A DNA stretch of 64,000 nt from Chlorocebus sabaeus (Eukaryota > Chordata > Mammalia > Primates > Cercopithecidae): the NCBI RefSeq assembly GCF_047675955.1, contig NC_132925.1, positions 76,513,622-76,577,621 of the forward strand, in the 5' to 3' direction. The notes beneath the pieces were generated by a model. The model had not been told where the DNA came from. It saw only the letters and a program-made list of their open reading frames with translations, and did not search any database. A program made the position numbers and the translations under genes. Position 1 is the first letter of the stretch. Each line of letters starts with the position of its first letter. Below, piece by piece: positions 46,621 to 58,821 of this stretch.

Positions 46621-46702
46621 CAAATATATATGTACATATGTACCTATATGTACATATACATATTATATGTGTATATATATATGTATATATATATACAGAT
46701 TT
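46618..46702. repeat. AT/GT alternating purine-pyrimidine microsatellite
   Basis: tatatatgtacatatg-type repeats at the 3' border of the UBL5 copy; unstable and likely variable. Confidence 0.9.
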
Positions 46703-46719
46703 AAAAATTGAAAAAACAA

Positions 46720-48300
46720 AGAAACAACAAAATAGCTATCCAATTAGATCCCATTTTTCTTTCCAACTACCACAGATTAAAGAAATCAAACTTTCTGTAT
46801 TCATTAACATTGGACAGCTGAAACAAACTTTCTCAAACTGTGTTCCAAGAAACCCAAGTTCTAGGAAGTCTGTTTTGGAAAACATTCCATGGCTAAATAA
46901 ATTTTGGAAGTTCTAAGTCCCTTGGGAGCTTTCTTCTTTCTTGGAGAGTCAAAACTTGCATTAACATATTAAAATCTCTAGGAAGTCCTGCGATAAAGAA
47001 AGAGTATAACTCCAATTCTCAAATGTGTTTGATTATGAAATATCCTTGGGCCAAACCCAAACCAAACATGGTTGGGATTACCTGTTAACATTCTAAGAAA
47101 TTCACTTTTGAAAATGCAGGGCAGAGAGGTTTTTAAAAATAATCTTTTCATTTCCTCACCCCACTTTTAGAGCCAGGAAATTCTACCCAATATTTAGTTT
47201 AAATTTTGCTCTGCAATTTTTCTCTTGCCTGTGTTCACGGCCCACTGAGGGATAAACTGCTGACAATCTGTGAAGTGGTGGTTATTTTGAAGCTCAAATC
47301 TCCCTTCCCCTTCTCTTCTCCCATCTGGGCGTCATTTGAGAGATCTGCCCTGAAGCAATTCTGCAAGCAGGGTGTGGAGAAAATATTTATGAACCATTTT
47401 TAAAACACCACTTTAAAAAACATGGCATATTCAAATGTGATGTGAAACATATATCCGAAACTTCAAAATGTTGGTCATTATCACCAATACAGAGAATGTT
47501 ATACCTGGAAAGGAATCTAGGAGTCATTTGGTTTAAAATGCTCACTTTGCTCATAAATAAACTAAGGTTCAGAAAGCCAAAGAGAACAGGCCAAAACCAC
47601 ACAGCTGATCCTATCACACAGCTGGAAGGAGATCAGAGGTATTCAATCCCAGGCCCACTTTCTTTTGAATATATATTCTGGGGCTTTTTAAAAACTTACT
47701 GAACTCCTGGCAGCATTTGAATCTAGATATTAATAGTTAATATAAAGATTACCAAAAAGGCATTCTAACTAATTTAAGAATCTCAACCAGTGTATACCTC
47801 TTTTGGTGAGTGAAAGTAACCAATTCAACAGGAAAAAAAAGGGGGAAGGGTAAATTTGTAAATAGTAAAAATAATAGCCTATAATTCAAGTTTTATGTTC
47901 TGGTTATCTCTGTTCCACATACATAATTTTCTTGAAATTATTTTAAAGATTCCTCTTGACACGTTCATGTATTTATTGTAAATTCTTTATTCTTGGTGTA
48001 ATTTTTTTCTTTTAAACAACAAAATATTTTAAAATGTTTCAAACAATAAGATTTTTTAAATGACTCAGAAAAATACCTCCTTTGGCTTTTCTTTTTTATT
48101 CTGTCTCCTTCCCTTCCATCAAGTATCTGTAAATATAAAGCAGGTAGAAAGATACCTCCCAATTGGCACCACACATTTAAGGCAGGAAAATCATGTTTTA
48201 CTGTCTCCATTCTTTATAGTGTTATCCTACTAGTGATCTTTATTAATGCATTTATGGAAGTAGATTTCAGTTTGCCCTGTCATTGCTGTCTGTCCCACAG
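46720..48300. other. No gene; SINE-like relic at 47440-47640
   Basis: 47440-47640 (aggaatctaggagtcatttg; aaataaactaaggttcagaa; accacacagctgatcc) looks like an old reverse-oriented MIR-type SINE. The rest is unassigned. Confidence 0.4.
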
Positions 48301-48482
48301 AGACACATATTTTGCAGACATGATTCTGTACCTAAGCAGCAGCCTTTCAGACAATGTGATAGGCAAAGGCAGAAAGAAAGATGGCACCAGTACAGATGAC
48401 TTTGCCCAGAGTGACTTTGAGCTAGGAGACCTAAATATGATGCCTTTGCTGGTGAACACATCTTGCAGACACTTCAAGAAAG
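48301..48482 (+). CDS. Candidate internal coding exon, gene not identified
   Basis: 182 bp outside any recognisable repeat, bounded by a strong acceptor (pyrimidine-rich tract ending ctgtctgtcccacag at 48300) and a consensus donor (caagaaag then gtaatg at 48483). One frame is open throughout: the first base completes a codon, sixty codons follow, and one base is left, so it would sit between a phase-2 and a phase-1 intron. The peptide begins DTYFADMILYLSSSLSDNV, has a basic GKGRKKDG stretch, an acidic DDFAQSDFELGDL stretch, a single cysteine and one possible N-glycosylation site (NTS). I recognise no domain or gene. It could also be a chance open stretch; codon bias alone does not settle it. 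If real, it places the window in a plus-strand gene with introns of at least many kilobases on either side. Confidence 0.35.
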
Positions 48483-48489
48483 GTAATGT

Positions 48490-49000
48490 TCATGCAACAT
48501 GGCTCCTTCCCCCAAGACATATTTTTTATCTTATAATCAACTCAAGAAAAAGCGATCTGTTACAATATTGAAGCATAAACAGGCTAAGGAGAATCTTGAG
48601 ACAGTTGTTCAGTCCTTATTTCTCCTTTTTAGGGAAGTTTAGAGGATAATTTTGGCTCTATGCTATATTTCTACTTACTAGCTAATTTTAGAACCTAATC
48701 CACACAAAATACATTTCCAGGTGTAATTTCCAGATTAAACAGGAGTGACACTGCCTGGGTACATCTAGATTTACCTCTCCCCACCCAACTCTTATCTGCC
48801 CATTTTGCTTCTTTTGTTGAGACAGCCCATTGATATCATTACACTTGGGCTAAACTACAAACACATCCAGCTCCCAGTGTTCTCTCATCTCAGAAAACAG
48901 ATGAATCTTTTAGAATGCTTAGGGAGCTGGCTTCAAAATGCTGCCACTCCTTTGATGATAGTATCACAAAGAGGTTAGAGTCAATATCCTTTCTTTAATT
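48490..49000. other. No gene; unassigned sequence
   Basis: No recognised repeat. If the exon at 48301 is real this would be intron. Confidence 0.4.
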
Positions 49001-49004
49001 CAGG

Positions 49005-49215
49005 AAGCAGCTTGATGTAGGGAAAGATTGAGAAATTAAAAAGAGAAACAACAGTCTATATCATGATCTCACCATGTATTTGCAGAGAAACCTTGGATGA
49101 GTTTCTTTATCTTCATGAGTTTCCATTTCCTCGCCTGTAAAATAGGATTGATAAAATGTACTGAAAATGTTGAGAAGAGCAACTGAAGTTTTACAAAATA
49201 TCCTTCATGGTTTCT
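49005..49215 (+). mobile_element. MIR relic
   Basis: Forward MIR: gagaaaccttggatgagttt, ttccatttcctcgcctgtaa, aataggattgataaaatgta. Confidence 0.75.
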
Positions 49216-49599
49216 GGCATATCAAAGCTCTCAGACTTTACCTTCACTTTTCTGGCTCCTTTTGAATTCAGCATTCAATCCATGGTAGCTTCAGAAATCA
49301 AATGCCATCTGTGTGTCTAAAAGAAAGTTCTTTGTGATGATTTAACCTAAAAGAATCTCTCATCCAGAATCTATTTAATATCTAGGGTTCAATGAAATGC
49401 CTTTAAAGCAAAGCATTGAGGGGAAAATACAGAAGAGAAAAGAAATGCACTCCCTAGAATGTCATAGTAGGGGCTATGTCCATGCGCAAGAACGTAAGAT
49501 AAAATCAAAATATTCAGTCCAGCATGTAGGTCACATCAATTCCATTGTTACCTACAGACAAGAAAGTCATGGGGATATTGGACAGACCTGACAGGCAAT

Positions 49600-49840
49600 A
49601 AAATGTGATAGTTAACAGCAAGTCAAATACAATTATTTCCAGTTCTGGCTCTGAAATATACTAGCTGCACCATCTTAAGTAAGCCATTGTATTTCTGTGA
49701 GCTTCAATTTTCTCATCTGTGTAAGGAAGGTAATAGTATCTAATTTATGGGGTTGGTGTTGTGAGTAATAAATATTGTAATTAATACATAGTGCTCTGCA
49801 CAATATCAGGCAAGGAGCAAATGTTGAATAGATGGAATCA
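49600..49840 (+). mobile_element. MIR relic, nearly full length
   Basis: agttctggctctgaaatata, ctagctgcaccatcttaagt, 'cttcaattttctcatctgtg', then 'ggttggtgttgtgagtaata' and aggcaaggagcaaatgttga. Confidence 0.85.
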
Positions 49841-49849
49841 ATTATCATT

Positions 49850-50910
49850 GTTCTTCTTTTTTCTTTTTTTTCTAAACACTTAAGGTCAAGTGTGAATCAC
49901 TTCTAATCAGAGTTTCTGCTCTCCGACACTCAAAAATGCATAACAGGAACCCAATGATTGGGTACAGAAACAAACAAAAGAAGAAAAAAATGTTCGTCTC
50001 TGATGAATCCTCCCCCTCCATTAAGCAGTCAGGAAATAATGTGCTGGGTACTGGTAGTGTGGGACAAATCCAAGGAAAAATTTCCAGCTGTCAAGACATC
50101 CACAGTCTATGCCCTGTGGTCTTCACACATGAGATGTGAATGTTGTAAAGTATGCTTATTTCAGCTTAATTGCCAATTTTTCTTCTAGAGCAAAGCTAAA
50201 GATACTTAGTCTTGTGACCAGTGGGAAAGCTTTTGTCTTCATCCTAGCCAATTGGCTGGCCTGACAATAATAGCACTTTTCAATGTCATTCTTTTTTGAT
50301 ATCTAGAAAAGATAGGAATCCTGGATTTGTGTTCAGTGAAAAGTACTTAAAGTGAAATCTACCAGATGTACCAATAGTTTCCTGGGTAAAAATGAAGTAC
50401 TTTTTTCAGAGGGTCCTCTAGTTTTTCTTTACTCCACAGGAACATCAACAGGAAGCTGTAAATCATCAAGATTGAACATCTCAGCCCTCAGTCTAGAGCA
50501 GCACAGGGGTTAGCAAATAAGATGAATGTGATATGGAATGAAACCAAAGGGAAGCATTTATGATATTACTGGTTTGTGTGAATATCAGTTGGGAAAGGAA
50601 TATTTGAGGGAAAAAAATCTAATGAATGAACTAAAAACCCCAAATAGTTAGCTGTTGCTGATCCTGGACTACATGTTATAGAATCAATGATGAAAAATAT
50701 TTTAATCTTTTTACATTTTTTTAGAAGGTGTATATGGGTATTCATGTTATTTACATATGTGTTTGTGTATGTGTATTAATACATTTTATATATATATAAA
50801 ATATTTCATTATATATATATATATAATTTGACACATTGGGGAGGCCAGTATAACACGTAATTGAAGTAGTGTGGAAATATGGAATTGATTAAATTAAAAT
50901 TAGAATGCCT
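49850..50910. other. No gene; old repeat and (TA)n
   Basis: 50040-50115 is a short copy of the unassigned old family (gtgctgggtactggtagtgt; caagacatccacagtctatg). 50785-50828 is a (TA)n-rich microsatellite. Nothing else recognised. Confidence 0.45.
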
Positions 50911-50914
50911 CTGC

Positions 50915-51340
50915 GTTTTGTACACAAATGTTTACTGCAGCTTTATTTGTGGTTGTCAAAAACTGGAAGCAATCCAAACATCTTTCAGCTACTGATAAAG
51001 AAAAGTGGGAAATCCATACAGTGAAATACTAGGCAGCAATAAAAAGAACAAATTAGTAATACCCACAACAACATGAATAAATCTCAAAAGCATTAGGCTG
51101 TGTGAAAAATGCCTTGAGTCAAAAGGCTGCACACTCTATGAATCCATTCCTAGAACTTTCTGGAATAGGCAAATCTCCTGGAATAGAACATTGATTGGTG
51201 ATTTCCAAGGATCAGGAGTGGGAGTAGGAGATTGTCCACAAAGGGGCATGATAATTTGGGAGGAGGTGTTATTTATAGAACACCATAGAACTATAAACTA
51301 AAATGAACTTCACTGTATATAAATTATATCTCAATTTAAA
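50915..51340 (+). mobile_element. L1M 3'-end fragment
   Basis: Forward L1M tail: cacaaatgtttactgcagct, ttatttgtggttgtcaaaaa, aaatactaggcagcaataaa, atgaataaatctcaaaagca, and a final tataaattatatctcaattt plus a-run. Confidence 0.88.
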
Positions 51341-51344
51341 AAAA

Positions 51345-52295
51345 TGCCTCTGGGCTCAACACAATTCCTTGAAGGAATGCACCTTTAAATAGCTGAGGCC
51401 CCTATCTGAGGCAACTTCGTTAGCTAAGTGAGGCTTTATTGAGTTGCTGGCCTACCAGGCCTTAATTGCCTCCATGTGGCCTCAACATACAGCCATGAAC
51501 ATCTGTGAAAGCAACAACAATACCCTCCTGAAACATCAACTTTCTCTTATCTTCCACGTTGAGTTCCCCTCTTACCCATGTAGGCCCAATTGAGCACTTC
51601 TTGTCTCCATGTCACAGCATCTTCCCAGCCTCGGAAAGTGAGTGATGCAGTTCAGATGCTGCCCTGGTTTCTGGGCACTTTCCTCCTCGAGACTTCTCTC
51701 AGACTTTCTATTTCAAAAGCACTGGCAGGAGAAACCAATGCTCCACAACTACAAACATTTCTAGGACCCTGCCAGGCCTTAGACTCTGCAATTGTTGCAA
51801 AAGATCAGCTTCTTTGCCAGAATAAATCATAGGAAGAAAATAAGAGCAGAGTTAAGGATGAGGTGTACGAGAAAGATGAATTCCCAAGGCCACTCAATGA
51901 AAAATGTACTAATTAAGGCTTAGTGTTAAGTAACAGACATTAACTTGAGGTGGAGACGTAATATTATATCTCAGCACCTTAATCCGTGATGTTTATATAT
52001 TCCATTCTCCTTCAGGAATTCCCAGGCAATCGTCTTCTTTCTCCTACTCTACACAGAAGCAAAATAAAAGAATGAAAAATGCCCCTGGCCTAGCCATGAG
52101 GCAGAACTATTTGAAGGCATGTTTTCATCCTCAACAGTGGCTAGTCCAAATTGAGAGGTGCTGTAACTGCAAAAATACAAACTGTACTTTGAAGACGTGG
52201 CACAAACAATGTAAAACATCTCAATTTTATATTGATTTTCATATCGAAATGCTAATCTTTTGGTTAGAGTTAAAATATTTTAAAAATTTCACCTT
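51345..52295. other. No gene; unassigned sequence
   Basis: No recognised family. Open frames at 51590-51832 and 52072-52299 have no domain. Confidence 0.4.
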
Positions 52296-52308
52296 TTAAA
52301 AATACTTT

Positions 52309-52417
52309 AAAAAAACTTTATTGAGATGTAATTTACCTACCATAATGTTCACCTTTTTACAAAAGCATCTAATTCAGTGGTTTTTAGTATATTCACAGGG
52401 TTGTAGAGCCATAACTA
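52309..52417 (-). mobile_element. L1M 3'-end-like fragment flanking the L1PA
   Basis: ctttattgagatgtaattta, then aattcagtggtttttagtat and attcacagggttg match the reverse of an ancient L1M 3' region. It lies between the L1PA poly(A) and a possible displaced target duplication at 52296. Confidence 0.7.
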
Positions 52418-52629
52418 CTATTTTTTTTTATTATACTTTATGTTCTAGGGTACATGTGCACAACATGCAGGTTTGTTACATATGTATACATGTGCCAGTT
52501 GGTGTGCTGCACCCAATAACTCATCATTTACATTAGGTATATCTCCTAATGCTATCCGTCTCCCTGCCCCCACCCCACAACAGGCCGCAGTGTGTGATGT
52601 TCCCCTTCCTGTGTCCAAGTGTTCTCATT

Positions 52630-55600
52630 GCTCAATTCCCTCAATGAGTGAGAACATGTGGTGTTTGGTTTTCTGTTCCTGCGATAGTTTGCTAAGAATG
52701 ATGGTTTCCAGCTGCATCCAAGTCCCCACAAAGGACATGAACTCATCTTTTTTATGGCTGCATAGTATTCCATGGTGTATATGTGCCACATTTTCTTCAT
52801 CCAGTCTATCATTGATGGACAATTGGGTTGGTTCCAGTCTTTCCTATTGTGAATAGTGCCACAATAAACATACGTGTGCATTGTCTTTATAGCAGCATGA
52901 CTTATAATCCTTTGGGTATATCCCCATGGCATGGCTGGGTCAAATGGTATTTCTAGTTCTAGATCCTTGAGGAATCACCACACTGTCTTCCACAATGGTT
53001 GAACTAGTTTACACTCCCACCAACAGTGTAAAAGTGTTTCTATTTCTCCACATCCTCTCCAGCACCTGTTGTTTCCTGACTTTTGAATGATCGCCATTCT
53101 AACTGATGTGAGATGGTATCTCATTGTGGTTTTGATTTGCATTTCTCTGATGGCCAGTGATGATGAGCATTTTTTCATGTGTCTGTTGGCTGCATAAATG
53201 TCTTCTTTTGAGAAGTGTCTGTTCATATACTTTGCCCACTTTTTGATGGGGTTGTTTGTTTTTTTCTTGTAAATCTTGTTTGAGTTCTTTGTAGGTTCTG
53301 AATATTAGCCCTTTGTCAGATAAGTAGATTGCAAAAATTTTCTCCCATTCTGTAGGTTGCCTGTTCACTCTGATGGTAGTTTCTTTTGCTGTGCAGAAGC
53401 TCTTTAGTTTAATGAGATCCCATTTGTCAATTTTGACTTTTGTTGCCATTGCTTTTGGTGTTTTAGACATGAAGTCCTTGCCCATGCCTATGCCCTGAAT
53501 GGTATTGCCTAGGTTTTCTTCTAGGTTTTTTATGGTTTTAGGTCTAACATTTAAGTCTTTAATCCATCTTGAATTAATTTTTGTATAAAGTGTAAGGAAG
53601 GGATTCAGTTGCAGCTTTCTACTTAAGGCTAGCCAGTTTTCCCAGCACCATTTATTAAATAAGGAATCCTTTCCCCATTTCTTGTTTCTGTCAGATTTGT
53701 CAAAGATTAGGTGATTGTAGATGTGTGGTATTATTTCTGAGGACTCTGTTCTGTTCCATTGGTCTATATCTCTGTTTTGGTACCAGTACCATGCTGTTTT
53801 GGTTACTGTAGTCTTGTAGTATAGTTTGAAGTCAGGTAGCATGATGCCTCCAGCTTTGTTCTTTTGACTTAGGATTGCCTTGGCAATGTGGACTCTATTT
53901 TGGTTCCATATGAACTTTAAAGTAGTTTTTTCCAATTCTGTGAAGAAAGTCATTGGTAGCTTAATGGGGATGGCAATGAATTTATAAATTACCTTGGGAA
54001 GTATGGCCATTTTCACGATATTGATTCTTCCTATCCATGAGCATGGAATGTTCTTCCATTTGTTCGTGTTCTCTTTTATTTCATTGAGCAGTGGTTTGTA
54101 GTTCTCCTTGAAGAGGTCCTTTACATCCCCTGTAAGTTGGATTCCTAGGTATTTTATTCTCTTTGAAGCAGTTGTGAATGGGAGTTCACTCATGATTTGG
54201 CTCTCTGTCTGTTATTGATGCATAAGAATGCTTGTGATTTTTGCACACTGATTTTGTATTTTGAGACTTTGCTGAAGTTGCTTATCAGCTTAAGGAGATT
54301 TTGGGCTGAGACAATGGGGTTTTCAAAATATACAATCATGTCACCTGCAAACAGGGACAATTTGACTTCCTCTTTTCCTAATCGGATACCCTTTATTTCT
54401 TTCTCTTGCCTGATTGCCCTGGCCAGAACTTCCAACACTATGTTGAATCGGAGTGGTAAGAGAGGGCACCCCTGTCTTGTACCAGTTTTCAAGGGAAATG
54501 CTTCCAGTTTTGCCCATTCAGTATGATATTGGCTGTGGGTTTGTCATAAGTAGCTCTTATTATTTTGAGATACATTCCATCAATACCAAATTTATTGAGA
54601 GTTTTTAGCATGAAGGGCTGTTGAATTTTGTCAAAGGCCTTTTCTGCATCTACTGAGATAATCATGTGGTTTTTGTCTTTGGTTCTGTTTATAAGCTGGA
54701 TTTGTGAATATTGTTTCTTGTGTTTATTGATTTGTGTATATTGAACCAGGCTTGCATCCCACGGATGAAGCCTACTTGATCATGATAGATAAGCTTTTTG
54801 ATGTGCTGCTGGATTCGATTTGCCAGTATTTTATTGAGGATTTTTGCATCGATGTTCATCAGGGGTATTGGTCTAAAATTCTCTTTTTTTGCTGTGTCTC
54901 TGCCAGGCTTTGATATCAGGATGATACTGACCTCATAAAATGAGTTAGGGAGGATTCCCTCTTTTTCTATTGACTGGAATAGTTTCAGAAGGAATGGTAC
55001 CAGCTTCTCCTTGTACATCTGGTAGAATTTGGCTGTGAATCCGTCTGGTCCTGGACTTTTTTTGGTTGGTGGGCTATTAATTACTGCCTCAATTTCAGAG
55101 CCTACTATTGGTCTATTCAGGGATTCAACTTCTTCCTGGTTTAATCTTGGGAGAGTGTATGTGTCCAGGAATTTATCCATTTCTTCTAGGTTTTCTAGAT
55201 TATTTGCATAGAGGTGTTTATAGTGTTCTCTGATGGTAGTTTGTATTTCTGTGGGGTCAGTGGTAATATCCCCTTTATCATTTTTTATTGTGTCTATTTG
55301 ATTCTTCTCTCTTTTCTTCTTTATTACTCTTGCTAGCAGTCTATCAATTCTGTTGATCTTTTCAAAACAATAGCTCCTGGATTCACTGATTATTTGAAGG
55401 GATTTTTGTGTCTCTGTCTCCTTCAGTTCTGCTTTGATCTTAGTTATTCTTGCCTTCCACTGGCTTTTGAATGTGTTTACTCTTGCTTCTCTAGTTCTTT
55501 TAATTGTGATATTAGGGTGTCAATTTTAGATGTTTCTTGCTTTCTCTTGTGGGCATTTAGTGCTATAAATTTCCCTCTACACACTGCTTTAAATGTGTTC

Positions 55601-56458
55601 CAGAGATCCTGGTATGTTGTGTCTTTGTTCTCATTGGTTTCAAAGAACATCTTTATTTCTGCCTTCATTTCATTATGTACCCCGTAGTCATTCAGGAGCA
55701 GGTTGTTCAGTTTCCATGTAGTTGAGTGGTTTCGAGTGGGTTTCTTAATCTTGAGTCCTAGTTCGATTGCACTGTGGTCTGAGAGACAGTTTGTTATAAT
55801 TTCTGTTCTTTTACATTTGCTGAGGAGTGCTTTACTTCCAACTATGTGGTCAGTTTTGGAATAAGTGCAATGTGGTGCTGAGAAGAATGTATATTCTGTT
55901 GATTTGGGGTGGAGAGTTCTGTAGATTTCTATTAGGTCTGCTTGGTGCCGAGTTGAGTTCAATTCCTGGGTATCCTTGTTAACTTTCTGTCTCGTTGATC
56001 TGTCTGATGTTGACAGTGGGGTGTTAAAGTCTCCCATTATTCTCGTGTGGGAATGTAAGTCTCTTTGTAAGTCTCTAAGGACTTGCTTTATGAATCTGGG
56101 TGCTCCTGTATTGGGTGCATACATATTTAGGATAGTCAGCTCTTCTTGTTGAATTGACCCCTTTAACATTATGTAATGGCCTTGTCTCTTTTAATCTTTG
56201 TTGGTTTAAAGTCTGTTTTATCAGAGACTAGGATTGCAACCCCTGCCTTTTTTGTTTTCCATTTGCTTGGTAGATCTTCCTCCATCCCTTTATTTTGAGC
56301 CTATGTGTATCTCTGCACCTGAGATGGGTCTCTTGAATACAGCACACTGATGGGTCTTGACTCTTTATCCAATTTGTCAGTCTGTGTCTTTTAATTGGAG
56401 CATTTAGTCCATTTACATTTAAGGTTAATATTGTTATGTGTGAACTTGATCCTGTCAT
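52630..56458 (-). pseudogene. L1PA ORF2 (endonuclease/reverse transcriptase) remnant
   Basis: ORF2 makes the endonuclease and reverse transcriptase that nick the target and copy L1 RNA. The start codon is at 56458. The amino-terminal endonuclease keeps the catalytic Asn14 (TLNVNG) and Glu43 (IQETH), but the frame breaks at 56228. The rest of the endonuclease (55477-56169) keeps MGDFN and LSDHSAIEL. RT segments are open at 54689-55180 (SPGPDGFTAKFYQ) and 54190-54492. The catalytic FADD box at about 54340-54351 reads FAGD, because the first Asp codon is Gly at 54343-54345. The carboxy-terminal part is open for 364 codons (53099-54193). The Cys/His cluster (CWRGCGEIETLLHCWWEC) falls in another frame at 52975-53226. 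At least five frame changes; dead. Confidence 0.95.
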
Positions 56459-56574
56459 TATGATGTTAGCTGGTTATTTTGCTTGTTAGTTGATGTGGTT
56501 TCTTCCTAGTATCGATGGTCTTTACATTTTGGCATGTTTTTGCAGTGGCTGGTACTGGTTGTTCCTTTGCATCT

Positions 56575-57530
56575 TTAGGGCTTCCTTCGGGAGCTCTTGT
56601 AGGGCAGGCCTGGGGTGACAAAATCTCTCAGCATTTGCTTGTCTGTAAAGGATTTTATTTCTCCTTCACTTATGAAACAAAGTTTGGCTGGATATGAAAT
56701 TCTAGGTTGAAAATTCTTTTCTTTAAGAATGTTGAATATTGGCCTCCACTGTCTTCTGGCTTGTAGAGTTTCTGCTGAGAAGTCCACTGTTAGTCTGATG
56801 GGCTTCCCTTTGTGGGTAACCCGACCTTTCTCTCTCGCTACCCGTAACATTTTTTTCCTTCATTTCAACTTTGGTGAATCTGACAATTATGTGTCTTGAA
56901 GTTGCTCTTCTCAAAGAGTATCTTTGTGGCATTTTCTGTATTTCCTGAATTCGAATGTTGGTCTGCCTTGCTAGGTTGGGGAAGTTCTCCTGGATAATAT
57001 CCTGCAGAGTGTTTTCCAACTTGGTTCCATTCCCCCCGTCACTGTCAGGTACACCAATCAGATGTAGATTTGGTCTTTTCACATAGTACCATATTTCTTT
57101 GAGGCCTTGTTCATTTCTTTTTACTCTTTTTTCTCTAAACTTCTCTTCTCACTTCATTTCATTCATTTGGTCTTCAATCACTGATACCCTTTCTTCCAGT
57201 TGATCGAATTGGCTACTGAAGCTTGTTCATTCATCACGTAGTTCTCGTACCATGGTTTTCAGCTCCATCAGGTCATTTAAGGACTTCTCTACACTCTTTA
57301 TTCTAGTTAGCCATTTGTCTAATCTTTTTTCAAGGGTTTTAGCTTCTTTGCAATGGGTTCGAACTTCCTCCTTTAGCTCGGAGAAGTTTGATCATCTGAA
57401 GCCTTCTCTCAACTCGTCAAAGTCATTCTCTGTTCCACTTTGTTCCATTGCTGGCGAGGAACGATGTTCCTTTGGAAGGGGAGAGGCGCTCTCATTTTTA
57501 GAGTTTTCAGCTTTTCTGCTCTGTTTCTTC
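56575..57530 (-). pseudogene. L1PA ORF1 (RNA-binding chaperone) remnant
   Basis: The RRM part (IGVPDSDGGNGTKLENTLQ) is open at 56723-57082. The carboxy-terminal domain (RLTVDFSAETLQARRQW) continues in another frame at 56575-56850, so a frameshift lies near 56850. The coiled-coil part (57085-57530) is further broken. The start codon region near 57530 does not show a clear ATG. ORF1p normally trimerises and binds L1 RNA; this copy cannot. Confidence 0.9.
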
Positions 57531-57534
57531 TCTG

Positions 57535-58553
57535 TCTTTGTGGTTTTATCTACTTTTGGTCTTTGATGATAGTGTCCTATAGATGTGGTTTTGGTGTGGA
57601 TGTCCTTTCTGTTTGTTAGTCTTCCTTCTAATAGTCAGGACTCTCAGCTGCAGGTCGGTTGGAGTTTGCTATTGGTCCACTCCAGACCCTATTTGCCTGG
57701 GTATTAGCAGTGGAGTCTGCAGAACAGCGAATATTGCTGAACAGCAAATGTTGCTGCCTGATTTTTCCCCTGGAAGCTTTATCTCAGAGTGGTACCTGGC
57801 CGTGTGGGGTGTCCGTCTGCCCCTACTGCATGGGTGCCTCCCAGTTACACTACTTGGGGGTCAGGGACCGACTTGAGGCAGTCTGTCCATTCTCAGATCT
57901 CAAACTCTGTGCTGGGAGAACCACTACTCTCTTCAAAGCTGTCAGACAGGGACATTTAAGTCTGCAGAGGTTTCTGCTGCCTTTTGTTCGGCTATGCCCT
58001 GTCTCCAGAGGTGGTGTCTACAGAGGCAGGCAGGCCTCCTTGAGCTGTGGTGGGCTCCACCCACTCTGAGCTTCTTGGCTGCTTTGTTTACCTACTCAAT
58101 CCTCAGCAATGGTGGGCGCCCCTCCCCCAGCTGCCTTGCAGTTAGATCTCAGACTGCTGTGCCAGCAATGAGGGAGGCTCGGTGGGCATGGGACCCTCTG
58201 AGCCAGGCACGGGATATAATCTCCTGGTGTGCTGTTTGCTAAGACTCTTGGTAAAGTGCAGTATTAGGGTGGGAGTGACCCAATTTTCCAGGTGTTGTGT
58301 GTCACTGTTTCCCCTGGCTAGGAAAGGGATTTCCCTTCCCCCTTGCTCTTCCCGGGTGAGGCAATGCCTTGCCCTGCTTTGACTCTCGCTCAGTGGGCTG
58401 CACCCACTCTCTTGCACCCACTGTCCGACACGCCCCAGTGAGATGAACCCGGTACCTCAGCTGGAAATGCAGAAATCACCCATCTTCTGTGTCGCTTACA
58501 CTGGGAGCTGGAGGCTGGAGCTGTTCCTATTCGGCCATCTTGTAACCGCCCCC
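57535..58553 (-). promoter_or_regulatory. L1PA 5' UTR/internal promoter
   Basis: About 1 kb, locally GC-richer. On the minus strand it begins gggggcggttac followed by AAGATGGCC (58533-58541), the YY1 site that positions L1 transcription. An antisense promoter is known in this region of young L1s; whether this old copy is active is unknown. Confidence 0.75.
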
Positions 58554-58821
58554 TTAAAAATGCTTTTTTTTTTTTTTTTTAAATTTATTTTTTATTATTA
58601 TTATACTTTAAGTTCTAGGGTACATGTGCATAACGTGCAGGTTTGTTACATATGTATACTTGTGCCATGTTGCTGTGCTGCACCCATCAACTCGTCAGCA
58701 CCCATCAACTCGTCATTTACATCAGGTATAACTCCCAATGCAATCCCTCCCCCCTCCCCCCTCCCCATGATAGGCCCTGGTGTGTGATGTTCCCCTTCCC
58801 AAGTCCAAGTGATCTCATTGT

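Larger units (their letters stand above)
52419..58553 (-). mobile_element. Nearly full-length L1PA LINE-1, inactive
   Basis: 6.1 kb on the minus strand. The 3' end and poly(T) are at 52419-52430. The 5' terminus is at 58553, where the reverse strand begins gggggcggttacaagatggc, the primate L1 5' UTR start with its YY1 site. It holds a 5' UTR (about 57535-58553), ORF1 (about 56575-57530), ORF2 (about 52630-56458) and 3' UTR. All open frames are broken by frameshifts and stops, so it cannot retrotranspose. Subfamily probably L1PA4-PA8. Confidence 0.97.

Noticed and set aside
53099..54193. 364-codon minus-strand frame as an active gene
   Set aside because: It is the ORF2 carboxy-terminal portion of a dead L1PA.
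57535..58553. CpG island promoter of a host gene
   Set aside because: The GC-richer stretch is the L1PA 5' UTR, in minus orientation.
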